Assembly: GCA_013423385.1 (NCBI GenBank)
Contig: BLZA01000053.1
Span: forward strand, 372,001 to 436,000
Length of the DNA stretch: 64,000 nucleotides
Source: Naganishia liquefaciens
Lineage: Eukaryota; Basidiomycota; Tremellomycetes; Filobasidiales; Filobasidiaceae
Direction of reading: 5' to 3'
Part shown: in pieces, positions 11,301 through 22,167 of the stretch
Numbering within the stretch: position 1 is the first letter of the stretch
How the letters are laid out: each line of letters starts with the position of its first letter
Notes under the pieces: model-generated
What the model was told of the DNA's origin: nothing
Databases searched by the model: none
The model's input: only the letters and a program-made list of their open reading frames with translations
Program-made: the position numbers and the translations under genes

Positions 11301-13316
11301 AACGGTACCAGAAGCCTTGCGAACGGATTTACCAAGCTGATCGTGCAGTGTGACATCGTCGTCGGCCTGCTGGCGTTGGTGTTTGTGTGACAATTCTTGA
11401 TTGATAGTGCCCGAGGCTAGCAATCTGCCACCTAATGGCGATATTTCCCCGGCAGATCCCACTCGGCTTGGCGCTGGCGTGGGCTCCACGACTCTCACTA
11501 TCGGCCCCATGCTCACCGCCGAAATGGGCGTTGCAAGATTGTAAGTCCCCAATGACTTCTTCGGAGAGGCTGTCGCATCATCAGACGCCGTCCAATCGGA
11601 TGATTGATGAGCTGGAGCCACGATTAACGGTTGTTCGGCCTGTTGCCCCGGCAGGGTATCATCGGCGATTTGTAACGGCGACTCATGGTAGACAGCTTGC
11701 AATCCTGGTGTCGTCCTCGGCGAAATGTCTTCCTGCAGAATCCGCAGGGGTTTTGCTGTTGTTTCTCCCCAGTGAATGGAACCAGAGTCCTCTGTAGATA
11801 CGCCCTGCTTCTCTACCGGAGCTTTCGCGGGAGCGGTGCTCTGCTGCTGCTGAACGGCAGTATCCCGAGTTTGAACATCGCCTTCGGTGGGCAAGGAGAC
11901 TTCCCGGCTGTGTACCCTCTTGAGGACCAGATCCTCGACTCGGACGACTCTGAAGACATCGTCGACAACCTCGCCGAAGCTACGCTCGCCCGCACGCCTC
12001 CATTGGCCCCATACACTCTGGCCCTCAAGCCTGCCAGAATGCGAGTGACGAGAGGCCGTTCCTGTCTCTCCTCCATGCGAGCGTGTACGCGATATCCCAG
12101 GTGGCGGCTGGACGCTTGCGTTGGCCGATGACATGCCCGAGTGCGTCTGAGAGGGCACATATGACGCGGATGGCGTGGGGTATGATGACGCTTTAGGAGT
12201 CGAACTAGAATAAGTCGTAGATGAGACCTGCTTGGGAGCGGTGATGGGTTTGATTGTCGCATTTGCGGTTCCGGAATGCGCCTTGTGGTCCGCTGTAGTG
12301 GCCTCGTTCAATTTGGATGCATGAGCGTGCCCTTGGTCTTCATTGGAGCTTTGTCGCGTGACCGGACTCTTGCCCTTCGACCGCTCGTCTGCCTCCGCAT
12401 CCTTCTGAACGCGTTTGCCATCTGTTGATCTCCGTTTCGTCAATACGACCTTGTCCTTGCCGCCGATTGATTTCTGCCTCCCGTGGCCCTTTTTGGGCCG
12501 GACCGACACATTTCCTCCTGCCGAGCCGGTCTTCGCGTTGGGATTTGGAATTGAAGCTGCTGATTTTGATGCCGGTCTCGAGGCAGGCGGTGGTGGTGGC
12601 GGAATTTCCGGGGAGCAAGACTCTTCTGTTTCGTAGTCGCCATCTTCAATTCTTTCTGATGCAGCTTGTTGACGCTGTTCCTGTGGAGCGTTGATTTTCT
12701 TCGCAGCTACGTCGCCCGCCTCACTGTCACTGCTTTCGACGTCGTCGCTCATCCAAGATTCACTCTCCGATGCGTGGGAGAAGCCCGTGAGATTGCGACC
12801 CGAGACGCGATTTGCCAATGTTGATTCCTGGTCGCTTTCTCTTGACGATGTGGGACTCAAAGGATGGCAGTCCAGCGCAGATTGCGAATGGCCGTGCGAT
12901 ATTGAGGCGTTGACGCAGGCTTGATACCATAACCTGTTCAGGAAGATGTGCCTCATTAGTTTCCCGCGGATCAATCTGCAGCCATACCGAATAGGGGTTC
13001 ATTCTCTGCGAAGTCGCCCCTTTGTTGTGTCGTCAGAAGCGACCGACATCGCCCCGAGCGATTTCCGCCAACTGCCAAGGGGGAAAAAGGACAAACGTGT
13101 GACGTACCGCCAACTGATATTCTCCAATCTCTCTCCATCTTTCAGACTCCGCTTGCACCTCGTGAGCACCCCCCAGAGCGAACTCAGGCTTTCCGGACCC
13201 TTGATGCTGAGCAATGCCGGATTGGAGGTTGACAGATCGAGGACTTGCAGGGTTGTTGGGTGATCGCCGACTTCGCTATCTGCCGAAATGATGGGCGGAG
13301 TCACCGGCGGCGACAT
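8357..13316 (-). CDS. AreA-GATA-like (DUF1752) / DUF3295 nutrient-signalling regulator, Mks1-like
   Basis: Large, mostly disordered regulator of about 1,560 residues. Exons read 13316-13108, 12933-9465, 9409-9013 and 8958-8357, joined by introns of 174, 55 and 54 nt. The N-terminal DUF1752/GATA_AreA motif spans the first intron: LSSLWGVLTRCKRS, then GERLENISW joined to RLWYQACVNASIS. The long exon carries the DUF3295 signature FFIQSPGD, a His/Gly run (about 10450-10500) and a charged helical stretch. The C-terminal TELPEDLRLNLLFERR motif closes the family. In yeasts, proteins with this arrangement (Mks1) act in nitrogen and retrograde signalling and in glucose repression. The stop codon at 8357 faces the ATRIP-like gene tail to tail. 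Confidence 0.82.
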
Positions 13317-14863
13317 TGTGTGTGGTTGTGTGTTCGTGTGTTAACGGTATAAGGGGTGGGTACTACGTTGTGGACGATAGCGTGAACGTCGCCATGAGCG
13401 GAAGGCTGTACGCGGGCGTCGGGAGCCCAGGGTCGACCAACGATGGTTGAAAAGGTTAGATGGCGTGTTTCACAGCAGTCAACGATCGTCGACGTCCAGC
13501 ATGTCCAGTGAAAGAAGGTCCGGCAATGGAGGCAGCGAGTGTAGCGCTTTGGTTCGTCGAACAATGAGATGACTCGACGTCGACGGAGTTTTCCCACCGC
13601 AACGCCGGGACTTTGGACACGCCGTACCCGATCAACCGTTTCCCTTTCGTTCGCTCGTTCGCGCTTTTCACCGGCGCCCGGTCGATCCCCACGGGGCAAG
13701 GCAGAAGGCAGGAATTGCGCAGTCACCTCGCCTCACTTCCCGCAACCCGCACTCCCGCTAGCGCGATTTCGTCCGGGATGATCAGCTGCACTAAAGATAA
13801 TAAAAGTGCCAATAGAGCTTTCCCAAAGGCTCCTCTCGCACGCAATTGTCCGTTTGAACGGTCCGCTTGCCGATACCGCAGTCTGCTGATTCGCCTCATA
13901 GCAGCTCAGGCACTATCGTCTATCACCATTCATCTCTAATCTTAGGCACCGAATTGGCACAGAGCTTGACCGCTAGGCTGCATAAAATGCTGACAAGGCT
14001 GATCATTCCTCATTTCCGGCTGCTGAATGTTCGGGATCTTCCTGACTCCTGCAAGCTTTCCTGCGGCTCCCGCTGTACCGGAAACTACCGGTGGTTCCAG
14101 CACACACAACTACCACTGGCCGCTAGGACAGTATGATATCAGTATGACCGTGGACGTCAGCTTGTATGTCTGACATGCTTGCGCTAATTTTGGTGGTTTC
14201 TTGACTTGGTCCGAGTCTCCCCTGGGAGCCCGCAACCTGCCCCACTATCGCCCTGTCGGCTTGCGTACGAAGACGGGGCTCGCGAGTGATCGCGCTCGTC
14301 TATCGTGTCTAGAGTCCCTGCGTGCGGGACCACTTCCGAATAGGCACTCGACTAAAGGGATTGCAGAACGCATAGGCCAAATTATGAACAGGCTTTTCAC
14401 CCTGTTGCATCGTGACACTATCGTATCGCGTTTAATATATGCCTTGAAAAGCGATGGGGCGGCTACCCCGGGCAGGTACCTGCATGCCCTCCGAGAGCTG
14501 CTAATTTTTGTCTAGCATTAAGTGGATCGTCATCCCGACCGCCGGGCCGTTCAGAGACGGCTTCCCGTCTCGAGGAAGATATCGCGGTTGTGCAAACAAT
14601 CATTTCCATTTCATTATGACCCCGGATGACAACTGCTGTCGGGATTGGCCCGCTTGGCCAGAGATCCCGGTTCATCTATACCATCGATGCTTCAAAGATA
14701 GACTGACAGTGGCTAATGCCGCAGGACATGATCAAACGGCTCGGTGTATGCGTGTTGACCATGTCGATCACTGTAGCTCGCGACGTCACTATTATACTCT
14801 TGCTTCCCTGTTGATCCCAGTTGACACAACTTTCTCTGATGTCGACTTTTTGGTTCCTCATGA
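13317..14863. other. intergenic region
   Basis: About 1.5 kb between the start of the Mks1-like gene and the stop of the Medusa-like gene, both minus strand. The part next to 13316 must hold the promoter and leader of the former. No open frame here looks coding, and I found no tRNA or repeat. Confidence 0.5.
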
Positions 14864-17362
14864 CTACTTGTACACGGCGTGCTGGCCCGGGCCCATTTCA
14901 TTCGAATACTGATGCGAAACTTGTCGAGACATCGGCGGCACGTACTGCATGGCATTGTCGTTGTTGTACATGTAAGGCTGCTGTGACGGCGGCTGAGATT
15001 GGTGATGCTGGACAGCTTGATGTTGGGGCGAGACCGGCGGCCCGCTTGAATAACCGTTGGGCGACTGTCCGGACAATTGTCTCGCCATCGGGACGAATGG
15101 TCCCCCTTGTCCCGGGCCGGGAGAGGGAGCTGGATGATTCAGAGTAGGAATATTTCCCGAGCCGGAATTTCCGTTGAAGGAGGATGATGCGGATGGTATT
15201 TGTGCCATGCCGTTGGCGGGACCTCCGTTTGCCGATACGGCGGGCGAGAATAGTTCGATCGGCTCAAAGTATGCACCGTTCCCTGCATTAGGGTGCTGCT
15301 GTATGTTACCAGTCGTCGGCGTAGGAAGCTGTGCAGGATACCCGTTGAAGTTGCCGGGGTGTTCGGATTTGGGTATCGGAAGCAACGGTGAGGGAACATT
15401 GTAAGGTGGAGGCGCAGGCGATCCAGACTGCTCGGTTCCAGGAGGTTGGGGAGGTCCCATGTTACCGTTGGGAGGAAGAACATAAGACGCAGACTGCGAA
15501 GACTGTTAGCAATGTTCTCCTCATTGCAACATCGCACTAACATATTTCCCAATAATCTTTTTCAGAGCAGTCCCAAAAATACTCCAAGGGAAGACCTTGA
15601 CGTCCTTTTCGATATTTCGAGGTTTCGGGTTGGGAAACGACATGACCAACTTGAAAAAGTCTTCTGCGCCGGACTTGTTTTTGGAAACGGTGATAGGTCG
15701 GAATCCCTCGAGATTCCTGCGAATTCGATTCTTCTCTTCTACGGAGAATCGAAGTCCGACAAGTGCCTCGAGCAGGTAGATAGCGTCCACCGAAGTGACA
15801 AAGCACTCGTTCTTGTCGGCTCGATAGATGCACGAGACCACGATACTGTTCGGGATGTACTCCGTCTGTTTGATTGGTCGGAAAGCCGCGTGGATGATGG
15901 ATCCGTCCTGCCTTCTCCAGAACTGGACAAGGCGTCGTTTGGCATGCCACTCTTCTTGATCCCTGCAACAGAGGGGTCAAGCTTTGAACCGGAACCGATA
16001 CGCAGCGCCTTACCATCCAACCGCCATAAGATTCAGATCAGACTGCAGCTCAAGCTTTGCTTTGCTGTTCCCTCCGGCATACGGGTTGTAGTTTGCTGAA
16101 TTAGCCGTTAACTGACTGGTACGCATGAGACTGGGTTGCAAAGCCGCATTGTTGCTGTGCAAGTTGACATTGTTGTTAGAATTGGTATTGCTCGCCGAGC
16201 CGTTTGAAGAATTGCCTGAATTGGAATGCTGCAGAGGTTGTGGCTGAGGCGGTGTCGGATGTTCGTTGTCCTGCAACCCTCCGGACGTCGGTGTCCATGG
16301 CGGCGCAGCACTTGTTGGATGACCTGGATCTGTTCGCGCAAGGTTGAGCAAAGCTATGAAGTGGTTCAAAATCATCCTTACATGATATCGGGCCGGGAGC
16401 GTTTTGCTGGGGGGCCCCCGAGCCAGGTCCAGAGGGATACCTTGCAGAATAGTCTAAACGCTCGGCACTCCCCACTTGGGAGCCTGCGGGCGAAGGTCCC
16501 ATGGAAGGGTGATCGTAAGGACTTCTTCGCATGGATTGTGCCGCTGGAGACGCCCTGTCCGAGAAGAGAGGCTCTCCTGGGCGTTTGAGGGTGTTTGCAG
16601 CTGACAGTCCGGGATCTAGCGGAAAGACGTTATTAGGCTGGCTTTCCTTGTTCTCAGTTGCGGCTTACCGTAGACCTGAGCATTGGGTCCAACCGTATAC
16701 ATAAAAGTACCCGCAAGCTTGGAATCCAGGATATTGCCCCGCACATCCAAGACCTCGACAAAGACCTCAAAACTGATATTGCCTTCCACAGGTTTCTGTC
16801 CCAATAAAGCAAGCAAACTGGGCACCTCAGCGGACATGACCAGATTCTCGTAGCGCTCTCCTCCATTGGGAGTCTTGATTGGCGCAACATCTCCGAGTTT
16901 CGTACTGATTGGCAGAGGACCAAGCCTGATGCGCAACGTCTTGTTTCCGGGGTCTTGAGGAGGTATACCATTTACCGGGCTGGGAGCTGGACTTGGCAGG
17001 AAGTCGACATTAACTCGCACTGACAGCGGACAGCCCTCATTGCCATAAGTGTGCGACATGGAAATGACGTGAATCATGCCGGTTTCTTGTGCGGCTATGC
17101 CCGGCGAGGGGAACGGATTCGATGTCGGGTTCGGTTCTTGACTCATTCTCGACAGCTGTTGACTAGGCCAGCCTGAGGTTATCGGCGTAACTGGTGCCGA
17201 GTAAGAATCAGGCGGCGGCGGACGCACAACGACGTTGCTGTGTTGCGGATTGCAAGGGGGTCCCAGATAACCGATGTTGCCAGCGGGATGAAAGATGGTA
17301 CTCGTCGAACGCAAATGATGCTGCGGTGGGGGTCCCGGTTGAGCGACAGCGACGGTATACAT
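14864..17362 (-). CDS. Medusa/Acr1-type developmental transcriptional regulator (DUF7082)
   Basis: Homologue of Aspergillus MedA and related fungal regulators that time conidiation, adhesion and virulence programmes; it acts in the nucleus. The first exon begins MYTVAVAQPGPPPQ and carries a Pro-rich stretch, then a beta-rich segment (HVISMSHTYGNEGCPLSVRV, LRIRLGPLPIS). A poly-Asn/Ser linker follows. The conserved DUF7082 core contains FWRRQDGSIIHAAFRP, NSIVVSCIYR, TSVDAIYLLEALVGLRF, RNLEGFRPITVSK, FPNPKPRNIEKDVKVFPW and ALKKIIGKY. The tail is Gln/Pro/Gly-rich and ends at 14864. Upstream of the chosen ATG, an intron (about 17366-17416) joins an open exon in the same frame (YDPSGQYFS), so the true start may be farther 5'. 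The neighbouring upstream region is unusually long. Confidence 0.86.
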
Positions 17363-20300
17363 AACTAGGATAATCGTCAGTATGCGTACGGGCGAGAAAG
17401 GCTGGCCATTACTTACTTGAAAAATATTGGCCAGATGGGTCGTAACGTATGTAGGAAATTAGGAGAAGTCAATAGAGGTGATTAGTTCAGCTTTGTTGAC
17501 ACCGATAGGAAACAGAGGAAAAGGTATTGGCAAAGTGAACGATGGCACGAACGCACAGCGTCTGTGCGTTGTCGATGGAATGGGCGACGAGAGGCGGTGG
17601 GGAACGGCGGCGTCCCTAAAGGGACCAATGAATTGCGGTTGGCGGTCTTTGGTCCACCTCGTCGGAAGTCGGAGTGTCACCTATCGCTTGTGACCAGGGA
17701 AGTAACTCGCTCGAAATCTACCGCTGATAATGGTGAATACTGGGCTCGCCGGTGATGAACGAAAGGTCTGGTGACAACTTAGTCCGGGAAAAGTAATCCT
17801 TTTGTGTTGCACTCGATCTTCGTCGCGGTCCAAGCTGTAAGCGGATGTCACTGAAGAGTCGAAAGCAGGCAGCTTTTGCTCAAACAAGTGACAGCATAAT
17901 AGTTTCCGAAAACCACTCGGGCAAATCGTTTGGATCGACGACTATCTGCATGCGGTGTTCCGGAGCATATCAAGAAGCCATGAGTTCGGTGAAGCTGTCA
18001 GTGTCGGCGTTGGCGTTGAGTATGATTGCGATCCACTTAAGCCAAAGCTGACAAGCATGAGGCACTGCAGCAGAAGATGCTTCCCAAATGGCTTTCTGAC
18101 CTTCCGATACGGAAAGTCACTTTATTGTTTTCTTCCCATCCCGGAACAGCCCAGGGTGCTCCCGGATCGCTCAGGGTGCGCCATTTACGAGTCAAGCGAC
18201 GAAGCTTATTTTGACGCGTCGCGCTGGCCAAATTGCAGCAGAAGGCGAAATCTGCTGTAGCGGGGACATTTTTTTTTACGAAGCTAATCTGTAGCTTAAT
18301 TTTGTGATTGTGACGAACGTGACGAATCTTGTGGCAGCGAAATGCGGGGCGTAGTCGGATTTATTGGGCCGTGTGGCTGCAGAAATCTACCAGCGATCGA
18401 AGCAAGTCAGGTGGACGATCGTGTTGCAGATGACGAATGCCATGAGCAGCTGGGCGTAATGAGCAGCTGGATAAAGCCCAGCTGCAAGCTGCCGGAAGGC
18501 TAGACAGCTCATTGTATCGCGTGATGACTGGCTGTTTGTTGCGCAAGGTGTTGTGCAGAACGCGTTCCTGTTCGTATGCAACTTGCACCTCCAGGCGACA
18601 AGCGAGGGAACTGGTGGATATACGATGGAACTGGGCGATGGGTGAAGCCAGGCAGGCACAGGTGCATGTGCTCTATGGATGCGCCAATGAGCTCGCCAGT
18701 GATGGGTGTTGTCGGGCTGCCACTTTGGCCAGAGTGCACGACTAGGTGTACTCCAAAAACCCAATTCCGGCGGGCAGTGACATGACCGAGGCTGACTGAT
18801 AGTAGATTTGCAACAGCCCCGACGACCCAACGTCGCTGTTGGAGATGATACTGTTTGGCAGTTGACTTGTGGTTATCCGCAGAACGTCAGAAGAACCGGA
18901 CCGCAGATGGCAAGACCGGCTGGCGTGAAGCTGCGTTGGGCCGTAAAGCACGGTTTTGTTCCCATATATCGCCAGGCGATCTGCGGGGAGGGGAACTTCG
19001 AGTCAGTTCGCGGTAAGAGATTCAGGCAGCAGCGTGTTAGCCAACGTCTAGAGTCGATTCGGTTCTCGCTGCGAGAGGAGCGGTGACACCTATTCAAACA
19101 GCCAGAGATACCGCTCAGGGTGACAGGACAGTACCCGCATCGTACGGAATTGCAGGAACTGGAATGAAGGGCATTGCGCACCGAGCCGCCGGAGCAGCAT
19201 CGCTGACGTGCAGAGGGAGGTGCCCAGCGGTGTGCCAACCGAAATTTCGAAGCATGCATGAGGAACTTACTCGACGTAGATATGGCAAGCCCTCCAACTT
19301 GTTCAGCAGGATGTCGTTTGTTGGCCTTCTCGAGCGTTTCTATCATTGTTGCTATCGGACATCGCATTCTCATGGAATTCGTATCGCCAATCGCCTGCAC
19401 CGGAATTTTCGGTTGGTCACATGCGCGAGATCCGATTGACGGCGATAAGTCTTAAGTGGCTTTTGTGCACAGCGAGAACTGGTGAACGACAACTGTTCAC
19501 TGGCGAATCTGCAGAAATAATCAAGAATTAGCAACAGTCGATAGATGCGGGAAAGTATACAGGCTCCTTCCATTACAGGTCCAAACACCCTTTGAGAGCG
19601 TTGATCTTGTGCGGAAGTCAGGTTACAATGTCAAACAACACAGTACACTGATCTCGATACGCCATCCCGAGCGGGACGATGTGACACTCACCGCTCATCA
19701 ATAAGCATAGAACTTACCGAGAACCTTGTGTTGCAAGTCCACATTGGGGGTAATGGCGGCATAAGCTCAACACTCTCAAAGAAGACAATGAAGTCCATGA
19801 GACAGAAAGTATTCTGTAGTCGAGTCATCGTTAGGCTCTGTTTGCGAGTGAGGGAGAATGGATCGGCTTACTGGAAAGCCAACCATTTCGCATATTCCCT
19901 GAAACAGCATCTAAGACGGCCGGTGTGTCCAGGTCGCAGCGCAGCAACTGCAGCAGGCACGCTCGGGGTGACCAATCTCGGTATGTAAATGTCGCGTCAT
20001 TCCGCTGGCCGACAAGCTTAGGCCAAGGACTGTATTTTTGTTGAAAACCGGACCCGATGATGGTTCCCAGTCTCGCTTGAAGATACGTTCTCAAGGCGAT
20101 TCGAACGTTGCTGTCGATTCTCATGGTCGGATGTTGCCATCGTTCACTTTGCCAGGGGAAGAGAGAGGAAGGGGTGAATGAGAAGGAAAACTTACAAAAT
20201 GCGCTGAACTTGACGTAGAGAAAGGGTTCGATGGCGCCTTGTGAGCTGAGATAGGGGAACATGCGAGAGGTCAGCGGTGAACACGTGTATCCACGCATAA

Positions 20301-22167
20301 CCAGCATTGGATTTGATATCTGGCTGGACAGGAGAATCTGACTTGGGTACTCACATCGAAAGCTTGCACTTGTCTCCTATCTGCTTGCTTTATATGCTTG
20401 GTTGACAAAGACGGTCTCCGTAAATCTGTAGCGATGCCACAAGACAGATGAGTTCGCGAACATCTTGAAGACTGGCAATCGTATACACTCACCCACTAAA
20501 CTACTGTCACCTACTACGCGTTTGAGCGAAGATAGAGGAACGAGAAGGTTACTGACGTAGGAGAAACACAGAGTGAGACAACGATTTCAAGTTGAAAGGA
20601 TCGTGCCCACCTGTTGAGCACGGAAGCGTAGACAGAGAGCACAGACGACGCCAATTGCTACTTGTTCCAACCTCACTTTCGGTATGATTGACTCTACTGA
20701 GCTTCTCGATAGACCGTAAAATAACGACGAAAAGCTGGCACAAGGGGTGATCGTGCGCCGGTGTTTGGGAAACTGTGCTGATCTCCGAATGCGCAGGTGA
20801 GCCGTGGTCGAATGCGACAATTTCTTGCTCAAGGCCCTGCTGGATTAGAGAGAATACGGAAGAGCGTGATGACGGAGCGCTTCGCTATTCTCGAAATCGA
20901 GTGAGAGCGTATCGGTCGTTCACGAAAAGGTCTCTCATATAAAACAACACGACGCCCGTGTGTCCATGTTTCGGCCCAATAATAAACGCCCTCTGGGTTT
21001 TCCAGCTGCCGCTTTCCAGCTTGGCTCGCGCGCGTCGCTTACCTTCCCGCAGGTGCCACTTTCGCTTTATCGCTTCCCAGCAGCTTTCCCAGCTGGTCAG
21101 GCGGTTGCTAACAGTTGCTAACAGCCTTGATAACCTGTCGGTGAGCCTGGCAAGCTCATGTCGCTTTTCGATTAGAGAGCCCTTGGACCAAAGGGATCTC
21201 ATTGTCAAACGTTGATAGACCTTCTGTTGATGAACCTTCTATGCCATGTACTAATGCCCAACCATCGGTTCTCGCATTGGGCTGTCAGCGATCTCGCAAG
21301 TCTTGCATATTGCTGCAGAGCAGCTTTCGATACCTTGCGGCCGTTAACGACAGGTGTTGCAAGTCATCGCTTCGCAGGCAACATGGGGCAGGTGCGGTAT
21401 CGCTGAAACAGGCGAGCGTGAAGGCATCCCTCTGATGAGTATCGCGGCAACGTCATCGATTTGAGCTGCGTCAGTCGAATCCTGCTGATTCTACTCAAGG
21501 CTGCGCTCGACACGCCCAGCGGTCGAGGCGGGCTCTTGCCATACGGGGTATCAAGTATACATTATGGGAGTGGACAAGTGTCCTGATCACGACTGCGATG
21601 AGAATGCGTGGAACGCCCTCTCTGAAGGGTGAAATGTGAGCGAAAACCATATTTGACAGCATAATGTCACCCAAGATGCCTTTTAGAAGCGCGACGGGGA
21701 TTAGGAGGACCACCGATCTCATCTACCATGGCATTGCGCGAATCAAGTCATAGCGAATGCTCCTGTCTCACAGGCATTGACTCGCAGAATGACGACTGAA
21801 TCATGTAACACCCGAGCGATCTGCTGTGTAACTGATTGATAGACATCCGAGACGAAACCCGGAATACGAAGCTTCCTTTTTATCGCCCGAGCGCTTTGCC
21901 TGGATAGGTGAGACAGTTGATCGGAAACATCAGTGGCCAAGGGCTGCCTGCTTTCGTCATCGTTCATGGCATGGAAGGCTGTAGACGCGCGTCTGGGCCC
22001 TGCGTAACGCAGACCGACACCTGCTTGCATTGGTTGATCACCAGGCGCGCCTGCATCTGAGTCGCCCTCTAGGACCCTGCGAGGAAGTCTATTCTTCTCT
22101 CGAGCGCATGTTGCGCAACGTTCAATCGCATCGACGGGCCGCCAATCTTTCAGCGATCAAACGTATC
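17363..22167. other. 4.8 kb region without clear ORF; probable long spliced leader/promoter of the Medusa-like gene
   Basis: No open frame here resembles a known protein. On the minus strand several donor-like sites occur at spaced intervals: gtgagt near 20490, 20353 and 19693, and gtaagt near 20191, 19720, 19268 and 17414. Acceptor-like sites follow some of them (cgctacag near 20431, ctatctcag near 20245, atcgacag near 20112). This fits a spliced, non-coding 5' leader of the minus-strand Medusa gene, or a separate non-coding RNA. The last few hundred bases before 22168 would hold the promoter of the SDR gene. This is an inference from splice-site-like motifs only. Confidence 0.4.

Noticed and set aside
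9447-12974. Single long minus-strand frame as a whole gene
   Set aside because: It lacks the DUF1752 start and the LPEDLR end, which lie in spliced exons on either side; it is the central exon only.
20220-20245. GGTTCGA-type T-arm as a tRNA gene
   Set aside because: No matching acceptor stem, D-arm or anticodon arm could be built around it.
19831-20307. 158-codon minus-strand frame as a protein gene
   Set aside because: Crossed by donor- and acceptor-like sites in a region with other such sites; low-complexity content and no motif. Better explained as leader or non-coding RNA.
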